DNA of 64,000 nt from Morella rubra (GCA_003952965.2 CM025849.1:30116473-30180472); one strand, 5' to 3'. Numbered from the stretch's first letter, positions 49,295 through 61,235 are shown. Numbers and translations: made by a program. Notes: a model not told the origin generated them from the sequence alone.

Positions 49295-50723
49295 TGCTTG
49301 TAAATTTGGCATATTTTCCATAGTCAAAACAATTGTTTTATAAATGTATTTTCATTATATAGATTGTATATAGTGACTTGATTAATGTTGGAGGAGGTGG
49401 AGCTCAGTGGATCTCATTAGAAGCTGCTAGAAGGTTACTGAACTCAAGAGAATGGTCTGGGAAGCCGTGCTGAGCTGGTGGGAAGATTGTGAGGTGTTTG
49501 GGTTAGCCTAGGGTTAGCCTGGCGTAACTGATGCAGTTTAGCGAGAAAACTCTAGAAACTCGCCCAACTAAAAAGCTGACCTGTCTGACCAAAGTACCCT
49601 CACTTAAACAGTCTATATGCCTTTCCCAAAAAGAAGAACAGTACGAACTTTTGGAGTTTTACGCAGAAAACAGAACACACTCTAGAATATTCTCTCTCTC
49701 CTGAATCGAGAATCTCTCAATCTCTGCTCTCTGAATCTTGAAGAAAGGTGTTCTTGGTGGCTGAGCAGTTTCTGAGAAAAGATTCAGAAGGTCGACGAGT
49801 TCGTTGACGTCCATAGTTGCTGATCGGAGTTGCTGATCGAAGACTCGGGTGCTGGGCACCGTCCTAAGAAAGGAGTTCTTGGGAAACTTTACGGAAAGAT
49901 TGGGGATCGGGGAAATGAAAAGGAATTTCATGATTGATCACCATCGTGTAAAGTTGTCAAGCAATTAGTGGACTGATTGGTGTTTAAAACACCCGGAGTG
50001 TTTTTGTCACTTGGGGAAATCCACCTCAAGTGATTTTCACTTCGTTACCAAAAATTTCTGGTGTTGAGTCTATTCTTCTCTATCTTGTTCTTTATGCTAC
50101 TAACCGTTTTCTTGTTGAGCATTTGCAGATCTAAAAAGAATTGGTAACGTGAAATTGGCAAGCCTTTTGATTGCTGGATTTGTGACCGAATACTTGCTGG
50201 TTAACTAGTCTTAGAGTTGTTGATATTATTGCTGAATAGTTAGTCTTTGTATTGCTGGTTTTTTAGAGTTAATCTTGTCTTGAATAATTGCTGGAAAATC
50301 TCTTTACATTGAGTTTGCCTTGCTGAAATTTGCGTAGGTTATTCTTGTGATAGTCTTATTGAAGGTGCAGATATTAGCTAGCTGAAAAATCATTATTGTG
50401 TGGATTATATTCTTGCTGACTATATTTCATTGTTGCATCTTGATAGTTGATTGTTAACAAGGTTATCTTGATTTTTCTGTGAAGAGATTGCTGCTGTAAT
50501 TGTTCTCTATTGGTTTGGTTATCAAAGCTGTATCAGTCTTAATTTGTTAAGCTTTGGTTGCTGTTAAGTGCTTTATTCATACTGTTAGAATAGGTTTTAA
50601 TATTGAGATTGTATTGGTGCTGTTGATATTGTTTTTCTGTAGTTTCTTAAAAAGGGTGTTATTAGTTTTTAAATACCTATTCACCCCCCTCTAGGTATAT
50701 TCTCGGGTCTAAACGTAGTTTCA
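49295..50723 (+). repeat. 3' LTR of the copia element
   Basis: From TGCTTGTAAATTTGG to GTAGTTTCA, about 1429 bp. It lacks the first six bases of the 5' LTR (TGAAAG) and about 110 bp near 49690-49740, and has a short duplication GATCGGAGTTGCT. Otherwise it is almost identical to the 5' LTR. Confidence 0.88.
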
Positions 50724-50728
50724 CTTCG

Positions 50729-52467
50729 TCGCTTCTGCTATGCCTGCATATGGTATGAGCTCCCTTTTATTTCCTCACTCCTGGTGCATTAATTTGGAGA
50801 GGGCTTTCAAGAACTTTTGGTGGGGTTTTTCCCCCGACAAATCCCGCAACCTTACTCTGAAATCATGGTCCTCAATTTGTTCTCCCAAATCTATTGGGGG
50901 TCTTGGAATTTGAACTCTGTCTTTGTCGAACCAGGCTTTGTTGTCAAAACTGGCTTGGCAACTTACATCTTCCTCTTCCAGTTTATGGATCAGTGTGTGT
51001 AAGGCCAAATATGTTGGTTCTCGAGATCTTTTAGCAGCTCATTCTGGCAGATCCGTTTCTTGGTTTTGGAAAGGCGTAGTTAAAGTTTTACCTTTGATCC
51101 AGCGTGGAGCTTGCAAACTGATCCGTAGTGGTGATCATAGTGATATTTAGGGCGATCCTTGGATTCCAAGCTTGCCCGAATTTCCTTCTCCCCGTCATGT
51201 GGGAGTTAGTCAAGCTCTTCGCACCCCTGTTTCTTCCTTGATTATTGATCCGCCTCGCAGATGGGACTTGGCAGCTCTCCATTCTCTCTTTGATCTCCCG
51301 ACTTGCAGTGCCATTGCTCAAATATGTGTCGCTCAAGCTCCTCGTCCCGATGTCTGGATTTGGACCCTGGAGAGCTCGGGTTCTTTCTCTGTCAGATCCA
51401 TGTATCGCTCTCTTAGCTCTTCAACTTTTGTTTCTGTTATTGCGATGCAACTGTCGGATTGGAATAAACTTTGGAAACTTTGTATTCATGCTCGTCTGAA
51501 AATATTGCTTTGGAAAGTGGCTTGGAACATTCTTCCCACTAGATCCAGAGTCTCTGGTGTTATTGGGGCGCCTGGCTCGGAAGGCTCTCTTTGCCCTCTC
51601 TGCTGTGAAGCTATTGAATCCCTTCATCACCTCCTCTTTGCTTGCCAGTTCAGCCGGGTCATTTGGTGGGAATCTCCTTGGCCCATTGATTGTCAACCCT
51701 TTTTGGATTCCCCTCTTGCGGTTTGGGAGAAGATTATTTTACAACCTCAGCTCTTCCTGAATATTCCTTTACCTGAGGTCCATGCTTTTCAGCTCTTTGC
51801 TTCGCTGGCAATTGATTTGGTCTGGTTTAATAGAAATCTAGCGGCTCATGGTAAGCCTTTTGCTGATCCTTTGCAGCTTGCGCGAAGGGTGCAGAAACTT
51901 AGGTTGGAGCATTGTGCTGCTTGGCAGCCCCTGTCCAAGGCCGTTGCATCTAGTGTTTGGATACCTCTACCGGCTTCTTTCTGCAAGGTGAATGTGGCTG
52001 TGGCCATTCGGGATTCTTTTTGTGCCGTGGCTTGTGTTGGTCGTACTTCTTCTGGTCTTGTTGTGTTTGCTTGTTCCAAATTGTTTCCTGCTCAAACTCC
52101 TCTTATTGGGGAAGCTCTTGCAGCGGCTTTTGGCATTCAGCAAGCAGCTATTCGCGGTGTCCAGAACTTGAAGTTGGAAGGGGACTCTCTGGTGGTTGTC
52201 AATGCTTTCTCTCAAGATCCCAGCCTTTGCCCCTGGAGTTTAGATTCTATTGTTGCAAATTCTCAGCTTATTGTTTCTTCTTTTTTATCTTGGGAGTTCC
52301 TGTTTTCTTCCTGTAGTGCAAATTCCTTAGCGCACGATTTAGCTCGTTGGGCCGCCTCCTCTTTGTTTGAGGGTAGTGTTCCCCATTCTCTTGAGCTGTT
52401 TGGTAGTTATCCCTGGGTGGATATGGGGCTGATCCCCCTTGACTCTGCTATCCTCAAATTGTTTTAA
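50729..52467 (+). pseudogene. LINE ORF2, second part (RT end, zinc-binding region, RNase H-like domain)
   Basis: Continues the reverse transcriptase exactly from the break (ASAMPAYGM, then WWGFSPDKSRNLTLKSW and SIGGLGI). A long open frame (51172-52467) holds the zinc-binding region (WIWTLESSGSFSVRSMY; ILLWKVAWNILPTRSRV; CPLCCEAIESLHHLLFAC) and the RNase H-like domain (CKVNVAVAIRDS, LIGEALAAAFGI, LKLEGDSLVVV, NSLAHDLARWA), ending at the TAA before the tail. An in-frame stop at about 51148 and a shift near 50910 occur upstream. The RNase H first acidic position reads NVAVA where NVDAA is usual, so catalysis is doubtful. Confidence 0.88.
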
Positions 52468-52506
52468 TGGGAACGCTGGCATGATTTACCATTAAAAAAA
52501 AAAAAA

Positions 52507-52522
52507 GACTTATTTAACTCAA
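52507..52522. repeat. Right target-site duplication of the LINE
   Basis: GACTTATTTAACTCAA directly after the poly-A tail, identical to 31573-31588. Confidence 0.9.
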
Positions 52523-52849
52523 GGGTTCGAGTCATTTTGTTGCGACAAACATGTTGTTCTTGGAATCTTTCGTCTAACTTGATATTGGGTGGATGCATTT
52601 GCAGGGTGAATGTTCCACAGTAAGCGTGGGTTGATGAGCTTTGAGCATACAACATTAAAGCTGGGGAATGCAGACAATGCAGAGGGAAAGCGAGGGGGTC
52701 ATGTGCGGGGCCAACTTCAAGGTTGATCTGCTTTTATGGTGAATCTGTGAGTGCCTTGCTAGTCTACCGACTACGATGGGATACAGAGATAATCGATCCT
52801 TCATTCCCAAGCACTTGTCTTTTTCGCTGTATCCAGCCGTCGATCGAGG
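52523..52849. other. Flanking sequence between the LINE and block B
   Basis: No gene recognised. The end, from about 52797, resembles 60075-60205 and 14655-14830 (CATTCCCAAGCACT... TTTTTCGCTGTAT), the leader before the F-box scraps. Confidence 0.35.
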
Positions 52850-53014
52850 ATGAACCTGCAGGTCACGGAGTCTCTAGATCATAATTTATTATGCGTAGAT
52901 GTGTTGGTAGAAATCCTCTGCAGCCTGCCTCGCAAGGATCTCGCGAGATGCAAATGCGTATCGAAGACATGGTTCTTGCTGTTCGGGGGATTGGGAATAA
53001 ACAAGTCGGGCTGA
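52850..53014 (+). pseudogene. F-box N-terminal fragment
   Basis: A 54-codon frame from ATG 52850 to TGA 53014: after NLQVTESLDHN comes an F-box, LVEILCSLPRKDLARCKCVS followed by KTWF. F-box proteins link targets to SCF ubiquitin ligases through this domain. The substrate-binding part is absent: the frame runs directly into the reverse of a PPR gene. Related scraps are at 8618-8690, 14831-14905 and 60206-60330, so one F-box start has been spread with the duplicated blocks. Confidence 0.6.
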
Positions 53015-53029
53015 CTGTCAGATTTTAAA

Positions 53030-53700
53030 ATTGGGGACAAAAACTATGCCGTCTAGCGCGAATGCGTAACTCAGCTATTTATCTGGCGAGCTGATATGGA
53101 CCAACCGTAGCCCCTAGCTGGTTTTTGCATCGGAAAGAACAATTCCAGGGCCCAAACGTTCAACCTATTCCGTGCATAACCAGAGAGCAACGAAGTCCAT
53201 AAAACCACATTTCCCTCATCGGCCATCTCATCAAAAACTCTCCTTCCATCTCCTACTTTCTCGGTTTTCATGTACATTTTGATCAAACAAGCATCCGCAG
53301 ACCTTCAAGACACCGACGCGTGACAGGTAGACCCATCAACACGTTGACTTGAATGATGAAGCTCCAAAAAGAGATGGAGAGCTTCCCGGTTACGCTCAGT
53401 GCGGGAGTAATCAAAGAGCAAGTAATTATATTTCTGAAAGGTCTTTCTGGGTACTTTTGTCAAACAGATAGTGTCTATCGCATACGATGCAGGAACCACT
53501 CGCTGAAGGAGCTTTGGGGTCGAAGGCAATGGCATGGTATTGAGACAGAGGATTTGTGTGGTATGTGTAATAGAAGAGTTTGAGAGATTCCGTGTTTGCA
53601 TTGTCCGGGACTTTGTAAGCCTCCTATTGAGGGATACACAGTCATGCCCTCTTCCGCTGTTAACGGGTGAATTTGGCACGAGAACAAAATTTCAGCGAAT
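53030..53700 (-). pseudogene. PPR protein fragment, copy B
   Basis: Near-duplicate of 8690-9300. Minus frames give MIKMYMKTEKVGDGRRVFDEM, SLLSGYARN and ALELFFPMQ (53286-53071), and upstream in another frame YLLFDYSRTERNREALHLFL (about 53370-53430) after LFDKSTQKDLS. These are two adjacent PPR repeats of the PLS type, similar in order to the N-terminal half of plant DYW-class mitochondrial editing factors. Breaks separate the frames, and nothing of the downstream repeats or E/DYW domains remains. Confidence 0.7.
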
Positions 53701-53877
53701 GTCCAAAAGTAACAAATATCAAATAGATGGCCCAGAAAAACAAAAAAGATGAATTGAACAAATCGCAAATGATTCAATAAATTAATTACCCAAGATAGTT
53801 TAGAGAACCAATGGATGAATTTAAATAATCTTGGACTGAATACAATTATCCATAAATAAATAAAAATTAATGATAGG

Positions 53878-53881
<4 letters not shown>

Positions 53882-53927
<46 letters not shown>
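53882..53927. repeat. (TA)n microsatellite
   Basis: About 23 uninterrupted TA units inside the AT-rich spacer of block B. The matching site in block A (about 9446-9461) has only a short TATATA run. Confidence 0.95.
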
Positions 53928-53928
<1 letters not shown>

Positions 53929-54339
53929 CATTTTCATATCTCATTTCTTTCGGCAATTCAAAAAAATTAAATCCACTGTAAAAAGTTTTAGCGTATTCTT
54001 AATCTTACAACAATGTCGTTACAATACACAAGCTTGTATTTATAAGCTACAGCCTACAAACCCTTAATTAGAATTTAACTTTAATTATTATTTTCTAATA
54101 AATAAATAAATTTATTTCTAATAATAAACTTCTAGCCATCCAAATTAATTTAATTAAAATTTTATTTCATATTATGTGTGAAATCCCGGAGTTTAAAAAG
54201 AAAGGTGAAACTGGATATATTGGGGTATGCCCACAAACCATCACATTTGTAGTTTCATTTCAAATTCAGTGGTTGGCGGCTTTTGGATACTCCTACCAGA
54301 AAAACAGAAATTACAAAAGATGATTCTGAATGTTATAGG
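53928..54339. other. AT-rich spacer of block B
   Basis: Matches 9490-10230 in parts; no gene recognised. Confidence 0.4.
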
Positions 54340-54905
54340 CAAAACCATGCTAGAATTATCAAATGTGCAACCTGATGCAGAATACTTAGCTCTCATACAA
54401 TAAGGTAAAAAATCTAAACTCACACATTGAATTTGATGATCATCAACTAACTGCTTAACATGATATCCTTCGTCATCACCAAAGTTCACGTTCCTTTCTA
54501 AAGTCTCTTATTTAACTAATAAATCTATCGTCATATTACCAAATATAAGCAATACATAGAAACTTATAATCTCACGCTTGATATTTTTTTCTACTGCTAC
54601 ATGCAACACATCACCATTGGAATTCCTTTAAACTGCTTCCCCTGAGTAGTCATCCCTTACTACTGCATTGACATCTACTTTAACGAATTGGGGTGGTGGT
54701 GGTCTCCATGGCCTGAGTTGAGCTTCCGCAGCTTTCTTCTGCCAAAATTTGTCCACATGCACCTTGCTAATTCTGCTGACCTTCCTTGCTACTTCTAGTG
54801 CCCCTCTTTGACTCCTTTATTCACCAAAGCATTCTTGTTCGCATATACCATGTCAACGGCTTTATGATCTGCAAAAATCTGAAAATGATAAGTATCTTAA
54901 TAAAA
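54340..54905 (-). mobile_element. LINE tail with RNase H-like fragment, copy B1
   Basis: Minus-strand remnants of VYANKNALVNKGVKEG (about 54800-54850) and of the QFVKVDVNA-like RNase H entry (about 54660-54700), followed by the common tail. It is shorter than copies A2 and B2, and frameshifted. Confidence 0.5.
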
Positions 54906-55045
54906 TCAGATTCACTTATGAACTGGACGTACAACTATGTTATATTGATCACACGGGAAGCTGCCAAGCACTGGGCAGTAATGGACCTGCACAGATCAAG
55001 AACGGACGCATAGTGTGAGTGCATGGAGAGCGAACCTCGGGTCAT
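54906..55045. repeat. Copy of the NLR upstream segment
   Basis: GAACTGGACGTACAACTATG, then GTTATATTGATCACACGGGA and a CAAGCACTGGGCAG block match the 5' flank of the RPP13-like gene (about 21415-21470) and 22705-22790. The gene body is absent. Confidence 0.6.
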
Positions 55046-55305
55046 ATACAATTCTCTAAAATATCTTCTTGCTTTTAATTTTGTTACTTTATAATGGAAA
55101 GAGATATTTGATGTCGAAAGAAAGATTATTTTATTATTATTTTCTTGACCAAAATTTAGATATGTAAACCCGCTTTGTTTTTTCTCCAAATATACTTGTC
55201 TGCTCTGCATATGATATGATTAGTTTTGAAGGATTCGATTTTCTCCCTAAACCGGATAATATTTCTTTCTTTTAACTTCTATTCTTCATTATCAAACAGT
55301 AGATC

Positions 55306-55900
55306 GGTTAGAATCCTAAGCTTAAGGTCCTACGAGGTTCTAATAAATAGTCCACATTCACTCACCGATTAATGACTTCTATGAACGATCTAGATTAAAT
55401 TATTTAAATAATAATATTAGAAAAAAATAGAACGGGTGAATCCTTAATTGGCTAACTAAATCGATATGGACCATTGATATAACTCATTAATGGGGTAGCG
55501 GAATGAGAGCCGTTTATTAGGAGCTATTAAAATTCTAACTTAACTCGTTTAATCAGGTTCGGTTAGGATCCTAAGCTTAAAGTCCAAAGAGGTTCTAATA
55601 AATGGTTCACATTCAGCCATTGGATCAATGACTTCTATGGACGGTCTAGATTAAATTATTTTTTTAAAAAAAATAGAGAGGGAAAATTCTTAATGGTTAA
55701 TTGTCGATATAACTCATTAATGCAGTAGCAAAATCAGAGCCTTTTATTAGAATCTATTATGATTTTACTATTACGATTCTAACTCAACTAGTTTCATAGG
55801 GTTCAGTGAGGATCTAAGCTTAAGGTTCTAATAGGTAGTTCACATTCAGCCACTGCATTAATGGAGAAGGTTTTGGTCTAAAGCTTCAGTCCTAACATGT
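55306..55900. repeat. Tandem array of about 250-bp units
   Basis: A unit beginning GGTTAGAATCCTAAGCTTAAGG recurs at about 55306, 55561 and 55804 (spacing about 245-255 bases), each followed by a GTTCTAATAAATRGTTCACATTCA-type stretch and an ATTAATG segment. Block A has only one unit (around 10856). Confidence 0.6.
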
Positions 55901-56810
55901 CCTAACAAGGGTTTTGATGTTGCTAATACATTAATGAATTCCATCAATAACCCAGATTGAATTAAACAATATATTAATGACTCAATTGTTTTTGTTTTTT
56001 TTTAACTCACCATCAATGCATTAACTAATTTTATATGGGTCATTGATTGAATTTATTAATATGTTGACAGCATTAGAAAATTCAAAAATAAATTGGTAAT
56101 ATAGGTTGCAATGTGTCAGTTTCTCAATAGTTGGGGGGCGAAAAGTGTATTTTTCCCAATGGGTAAAAGGGGCATAAAATGTCATCAAAAGTCACGTGCA
56201 TGGTACACACTTTTCCTTCCAAAATGACTGAAATCTTGACGTCAGGGTGTAATCTGTAAGTAAGTTGTAGTTGAGGGGCGAAATGTCACCAAATTGATAA
56301 TATGAGATGCAAAGTTGTGGTATAATGTACCCCAACAGTTGGGGTGCAAAAATTGTATTTTTCCCATTTATATATCATTTTTATTTTTCTAATTTTTTCT
56401 TCAGGGGCATTTTGGTCATTTTTCATGTAGTTTAACGGTCAAATTGAAAGGATGGCGAGCATTGATATCTTTTAAAATTTATAGGGTGTAATTAAACAAA
56501 TAAAAAGTTATAAGGTTCAATTTAATTTTTGATGTTTTCCTAACATAAATGTCTCCATAACTTTTTTGAGCTAAATTAGAAGTGGGGCTAGATCTATCCC
56601 TTCAATTATTCATGTTGACCAACTAGAATTCTGCCTAATAAAGAACATGTGTGTGATACCAAACTGATGCATGACGGGTAGAAACAAATAAAACATCTGT
56701 TGTCCATAATAGAGTATAGGAGTATCACTCATACCTATGAAGGAATATTTGTTATTGCTTTAGTATGATCAACAATTACATTTAAGGGCATAATCGTCAT
56801 TTTATTTTTA

Positions 56811-57619
56811 GTCTAAATTACTCAGTACGTCCCTGGGGTTTGACCTTTTCCCAATTTGGTGCTAAGGGTTCGATTTTATTAATGATGTGGGGTAAATCCA
56901 TTTAAATAGATCCTGGCATAACTCTTGGACGGAAATGCACACGTGGCACGGGGCCTGCAGCTGAATTTTTTCCCTAAGGGTGAGGACCCATTCAAATAGA
57001 TCGTCAACTCCGGAAATGCACACGGACACGTGTGACAGCACAAAATGTGACACGTGTACAATAAAAAATAAAAAATAAATCTAAAATCTAAAAAAAAAAA
57101 ACCCGGATCGGGGGAGACCCCCGATCCTTTCCCGGTGGAGGGGTCACGGTGGAGGCCCCCTCCACCTACCCACGTTGTTGCGGGATGGGGGAGGTCCCCC
57201 AGCAACTCGGCTCCGCCCGGGGTGGAGGAAGGAGTCCTCTTCCCTCCGCTGGGCGGCCAAAATGGGCCAGTGGAGGGGCCTCCACCGTGACCCCTCCACC
57301 AGGAAAGGATCGGGGGTCTCCCCCAATCCGGGTTTTTTTTATTTAGATTTTAGATTTATTTTTTATTTTTTAAAATATTTTTTATTTTTATTTATTGTAT
57401 TGACACGTGTCACATTCCAATTGGGCGAGATTTTAAAAAAAAATCCAGCTGTCAGTGCCCACGTGTAAAGTTAGCCACGTGTGCATTTCCGTCCAAGAGT
57501 TGACGCAGGATCTATTTAGTAATAGGTCCTCACCCCAGGGATACTTTTAGGGAAAATCGAACCCTGAGGACCAAACTGGGAAAAAGGTCAAACCCTAGGA
57601 CGTACGGAGTAATTTAGCC
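56811..57619. mobile_element. Foldback (Mutator-like) non-autonomous element
   Basis: An 809-bp insertion with perfect 9-bp target-site duplications TTATTTTTA (56802-56810 and 57620-57628). Terminal inverted repeats start GTCTAAATTACTCAGTACG (left) and, reverse-complemented, GGCTAAATTACTCCGTACG (right), and pairing continues far inward: arms with GTTTGACCTTTT, a CACGTGT-containing stretch, and an inner GC-rich pair around GGATCGGGGG. The loop is at about 57165-57260. The paralogous locus in block A (about 11850) is the empty site. There is no coding capacity. The 9-bp duplication points to Mutator-type mobilisation. Confidence 0.88.
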
Positions 57620-57681
57620 TTATTTTTACAAATAATAAATTTCTGTCTAATTTGACAGAAAAAATTTACTAATGGTGTAAT

Positions 57682-58387
57682 GTGTTAGGGATGGATAAAT
57701 TATGGGTGCTGATGGAGGAGAAATTTCTCCTATAACAAAAGCCCATAACTTAAGGCCCAAAAATAGTGGAACAAAGATTAGCCCATTTGATATGATATGT
57801 GCTCCACAGGGATCATAATTCTATAAAGGAAACTGACAACCATGCTATATCGGGTAAAGAAATTGACATAAGAAATTTTGATTATTCTTTGTTACTGTCA
57901 GAAGAGTTGGACGGTAGAAAAGAAAGGTAAAAGGGAGTCGGTTCGGATCATCCCGGAGAGACCAATTCTGACAATGTCAAACTATAATAAATGCAAGATG
58001 AGACTAAAAATGTCGAAGAGGTGATACTGACCGGGGGAACAATAAGGCCAAAAGCCCAAATGGAGCCCTAGCCCAGATGATGAAAAAGGAGTATAAGAAG
58101 AAGAAGATGAAGAGAAAAAGGTACGAATCCCACTCTTTGAAACTCTCTCATTGATAACAAGAAATCAGAAAAAGAAAGGAGATTAGACGATAACGACTGA
58201 CAATGGCATCGGAGAAATCCTCCTACGGGGAAGACTCAGAGTTCTAGTGTGTTAATTTTCTTGTAGGAGAAAGGAATGAGAGTTTGGACCTTTCAACCAG
58301 TCCCATGCACTAGACTTTGAGTCTAGCTCCCTTGGGCTTTTAGCCCAGTAGATCTTTGCGATAGGCCGATTAAAAATTGCTTCATCA
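57682..58387. mobile_element. Putative solo LTR or LTR-like repeat, copy B
   Basis: Paralogue of 11916-12619. The flanking repeats have diverged here (GGTGTAAT and GGTACAAT), consistent with the insertion preceding the segmental duplication. Confidence 0.4.
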
Positions 58388-59289
58388 GGTACAATTCTCA
58401 AACACTTGAAAAAAGGAAATGAAATTGCTTTTAGCTTTCCTAATTATATTGAGAGTAGAACTAAATTTAGGCATTTCCTTTACTTCTGCATCATACATTT
58501 TAGAAACCATAAGGTGTTGTAGTGTGTCTTAAAACAACGTGGCAAAATGAATAGAGAAAAAGAAATAAGAAAAACTTGCAACTTAAATTAGAGTGAAAGC
58601 ACAAGTAGAACTATGTTGAAAAAAGAAAGCACAAGTAGAACTATTTACCCAACTGAGGATGCAGGAACAAGCCTTTTGATACGTTCATCAATTCATTCTT
58701 CAAAAAGAAAAAAAAAACAATTCAAGAATTGCTTAATAAAATGATTTTTGTTTAATAGAATGGTTCTATATTGGTAAATTAATTTCTCACGAATATGTTC
58801 CCATTGATTCACTGTGATTTCTGGATACATTGAATGGATGTGAAATTAGAGGTTTATCATCTAACCATTTATTATTCATAAATTCCATGATATGAATTTC
58901 TTTAGAGGGCTTACTGTTAGAATGTCCGGTCGGAGAGAATCATCCAATTGAGTATAACTAACCAAAGGCATAATAAGTTGTTAAGTGAATCCGTGAAACC
59001 TTAGTATTTTCTTTTTATTTAAAAGCAATCTTAAAATCAACAAAACAATTTTTCTTTATTTTATTTTATTTTTCTTTATTTTATTCAATTTTATTTAATT
59101 TTTCAATCATAGTTATTCATCACACAATTTAGTCCCTGTAGATTTGACTCTGTTGAGTATTACAAATTTTTGTATACTTGCAGGTATAACTACATACATT
59201 AAATTTGGTCAATAGTTTTGGTGTAACCATTGGAACCCAAACAGGGAAAATACTGCATCAAGGGCCACCAGTCTATTGGACAGCAACAG

Positions 59290-59464
59290 AGGCAATTCGT
59301 CACCAAAGTTTTCTTTTCATGACCAAATTAATTTAAATGTCGTCCCTAATGATGAATTTTGTGACAACTTCAGTGACGAAAACCAAATTTGGTCACGAAT
59401 ACCTTCTTTCGTGACAAAATTGTCACCTATAACTTCGTTACAAAAAGTGTAATATCTTGTAGTG
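59290..59464. mobile_element. CACTA transposon end, second family (copy B)
   Basis: Same subterminal GTGACGAAAA/TTTCGTGAC repeats and the TCTTGTAGTG end as at 13975-14161; inherited through the segmental duplication. Confidence 0.6.
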
Positions 59465-60205
59465 CATGGAATGGGCTAATCCTACATTTTGTGTACTCAG
59501 CAACAGCAGAAAAAAGATTCAAAAAGAAAAAGAAGAAGAAAAAGCCGAAATAGACGCAAATGGCTTTCTCTAATCTCAGCCGTTGATGCCCTTTAACCTT
59601 AAATCCCCTACTTTAAAGTTTACAATTCGATTCCTTAGCCTCGTCTGCGTCCAAAGCCTCCCAACTCAGTCCATCTCAACTGCGGGCACAGATCACGTCC
59701 ATTGTGAAATCAACCTTTGTAAAATCTAATCTAAAAAAAAAAAAAAAAAGCGCTCAATCCTGCCCTTTTTTTTTTCCATAGTTTCTAACAAACCAAACAG
59801 AATAGTTTACAAAGATTTTAAATGAAAATAATCAATATAACCTCAGCTAACACAAAGCCTTTCTACTGTCTCCATCTCCACACCCATAGTTCTTCACCTG
59901 GCAAAGAACTCCGCTCGGTGCTTGCCAATTGTGATTTCATACTATATTGATCTAAGACTCTCTCTTACCTGCTCTATAGTTGAAACTACCTGCGCCTCCT
60001 GCGATCTTATGGTTTGCATCATGTATCTGTAAGAGTCTGACAGTCTATGAAGGGCATTCAGAATTAAAACAATCTTTCATTCCCAAGCACTCATGTTTTT
60101 CGCTGTATTCTTGTACACTTATACGTCGATTGTTGCACAAATAGAACAAAAGTAAAGCAAGCCAGCATTCCCCTCTGTTTTTCTAGACGTGTATTCATCT
60201 AGTAA

Positions 60206-60330
60206 TCGAGGATGAATGTGGGCACGGAGTCTCCTGATCAGAACTTATGTCTTGGCAGAAATTCTCTGCAGGCTGCCTCGCAAGGATCTCATCAGGTACA
60301 AATGTGTGACCTCAATGTCTGTAATGTTTG
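60206..60330 (+). pseudogene. F-box fragment (block B)
   Basis: Plus-strand codons from about 60256 read TYVLAEILCRLPRKDLIRYK followed by CV, an F-box start nearly identical in order to 52896-52990. A shift separates it from the upstream ATG, and the remainder of an F-box gene is absent. Confidence 0.55.
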
Positions 60331-60519
60331 TTATCTAAAAACTCCCGGAGTTTGAAAGGAAAGGTGAAACTGGATATATTGGGGTGTCAGTGGGGGCTTC
60401 TCCATGATGCTCAGCATTTAAACGTCAGGTTGCGCATTTGGTTCCTCGGTCATTGCCCCTAAACAATCACATTTTTAGAGCAATTTGTAATTTGCTTGAA
60501 AAGGGCAAAAACCATGAGA
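60331..60519. other. Spacer between F-box and LINE scraps
   Basis: Contains a copy of CTCCCGGAGTTTGAAAGGAAAG also seen near 54185, and no gene. Confidence 0.3.
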
Positions 60520-61235
60520 GAATTACCAAATACATTTTTATTTTTTTTTTAAGAAAGAGGACGATGCCTTCGATTTTTATTAAATACCCTCACTTATAGC
60601 AGAGGAACACTGTAGTTACATCAAAAACCATATAGGACTCACAAAACACAAATAGAAGAACTCAAATTTACAAAAACTAACTTGCAAACCAAAAACAAAA
60701 ACAACATAACTAAAATCTAATATTAGCAAAGTCTAGTCAAGACACAGAATACCTTTCACACCATAAGGTAAAAAAACTACACCCGCACATTGAGTCTCAT
60801 GATCATCAATTGATTGCATAACATGATGTCCCTTGCTGCCGCCAAAGTTCATATTTCTTCCTAAAGCTCCTTCTTTAGATAATAAATACATAAAAACTAA
60901 TAATCTAAGGCTTGATGTTTTTCTCTGCTGCTGCATGCAACACATCACCATTGGAACTCCTTAAAACTGCTTCTGCTAAATAGTCATCCCTTACTGCTGC
61001 ATCCACATTGACTTTTGCGAATTGGGGTGGTAGTGGTCTCTGTGGTGTGGGTTGAGCTTCCTCAGCTTTCTTCTTCCAAGTGTTCACATGCACCCTGCTA
61101 ATTCTGCTGACCTCCTTGCTACTTCTAGTGCCCTTCTTTCACTCCTTTATTCACCAAAGCATTTCTGTTTTCCTAGACCATGTCAATGGCATTTGCTGCA
61201 AAAATCTGAAAATGATAAGTATCTTATTTGTTTTC
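60520..61235 (-). mobile_element. LINE tail with RNase H-like fragment, copy B2
   Basis: Paralogue of 14976-15690. The minus frame at 61093-60905 reads HVNTWKKKAEEAQPT, PPQFAKVNVDAAVRDDY and VLRSSNGDVLHAA. The poly-A tail is the T run at about 60540-60550. It is a 5'-truncated dead copy. Confidence 0.65.

Larger units (their letters stand above)
40138..50723 (+). mobile_element. SIRE/Maximus-type Ty1/copia LTR retrotransposon
   Basis: A 10.6-kb element with LTRs starting TGAAA/TG and ending TTTCA, a 5-bp target-site duplication CTTCG, an initiator-Met primer site, gag with two zinc knuckles, and protease-integrase-RT-RNase H order of Ty1/copia. It also has a long extra region with an additional ORF between pol and the 3' LTR. 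Long LTRs (about 1.5 kb), large size and the extra ORF are the features of the SIRE (Maximus) lineage. The gag-pol frame is broken in many places while the extra ORF is open. Confidence 0.92.

Noticed and set aside
40138..49340. Similarity between LINE sequence before the 5' LTR (CTGGCC... TTGGTTG) and sequence before the 3' LTR as evidence of a larger duplication
   Set aside because: Only a few short words match with gaps; the CTTCG duplication and restored LINE frame explain the boundary fully.
53882..53927. TATA-type promoter cluster
   Set aside because: It is a plain (TA)n microsatellite in an AT-rich spacer with no gene start nearby.
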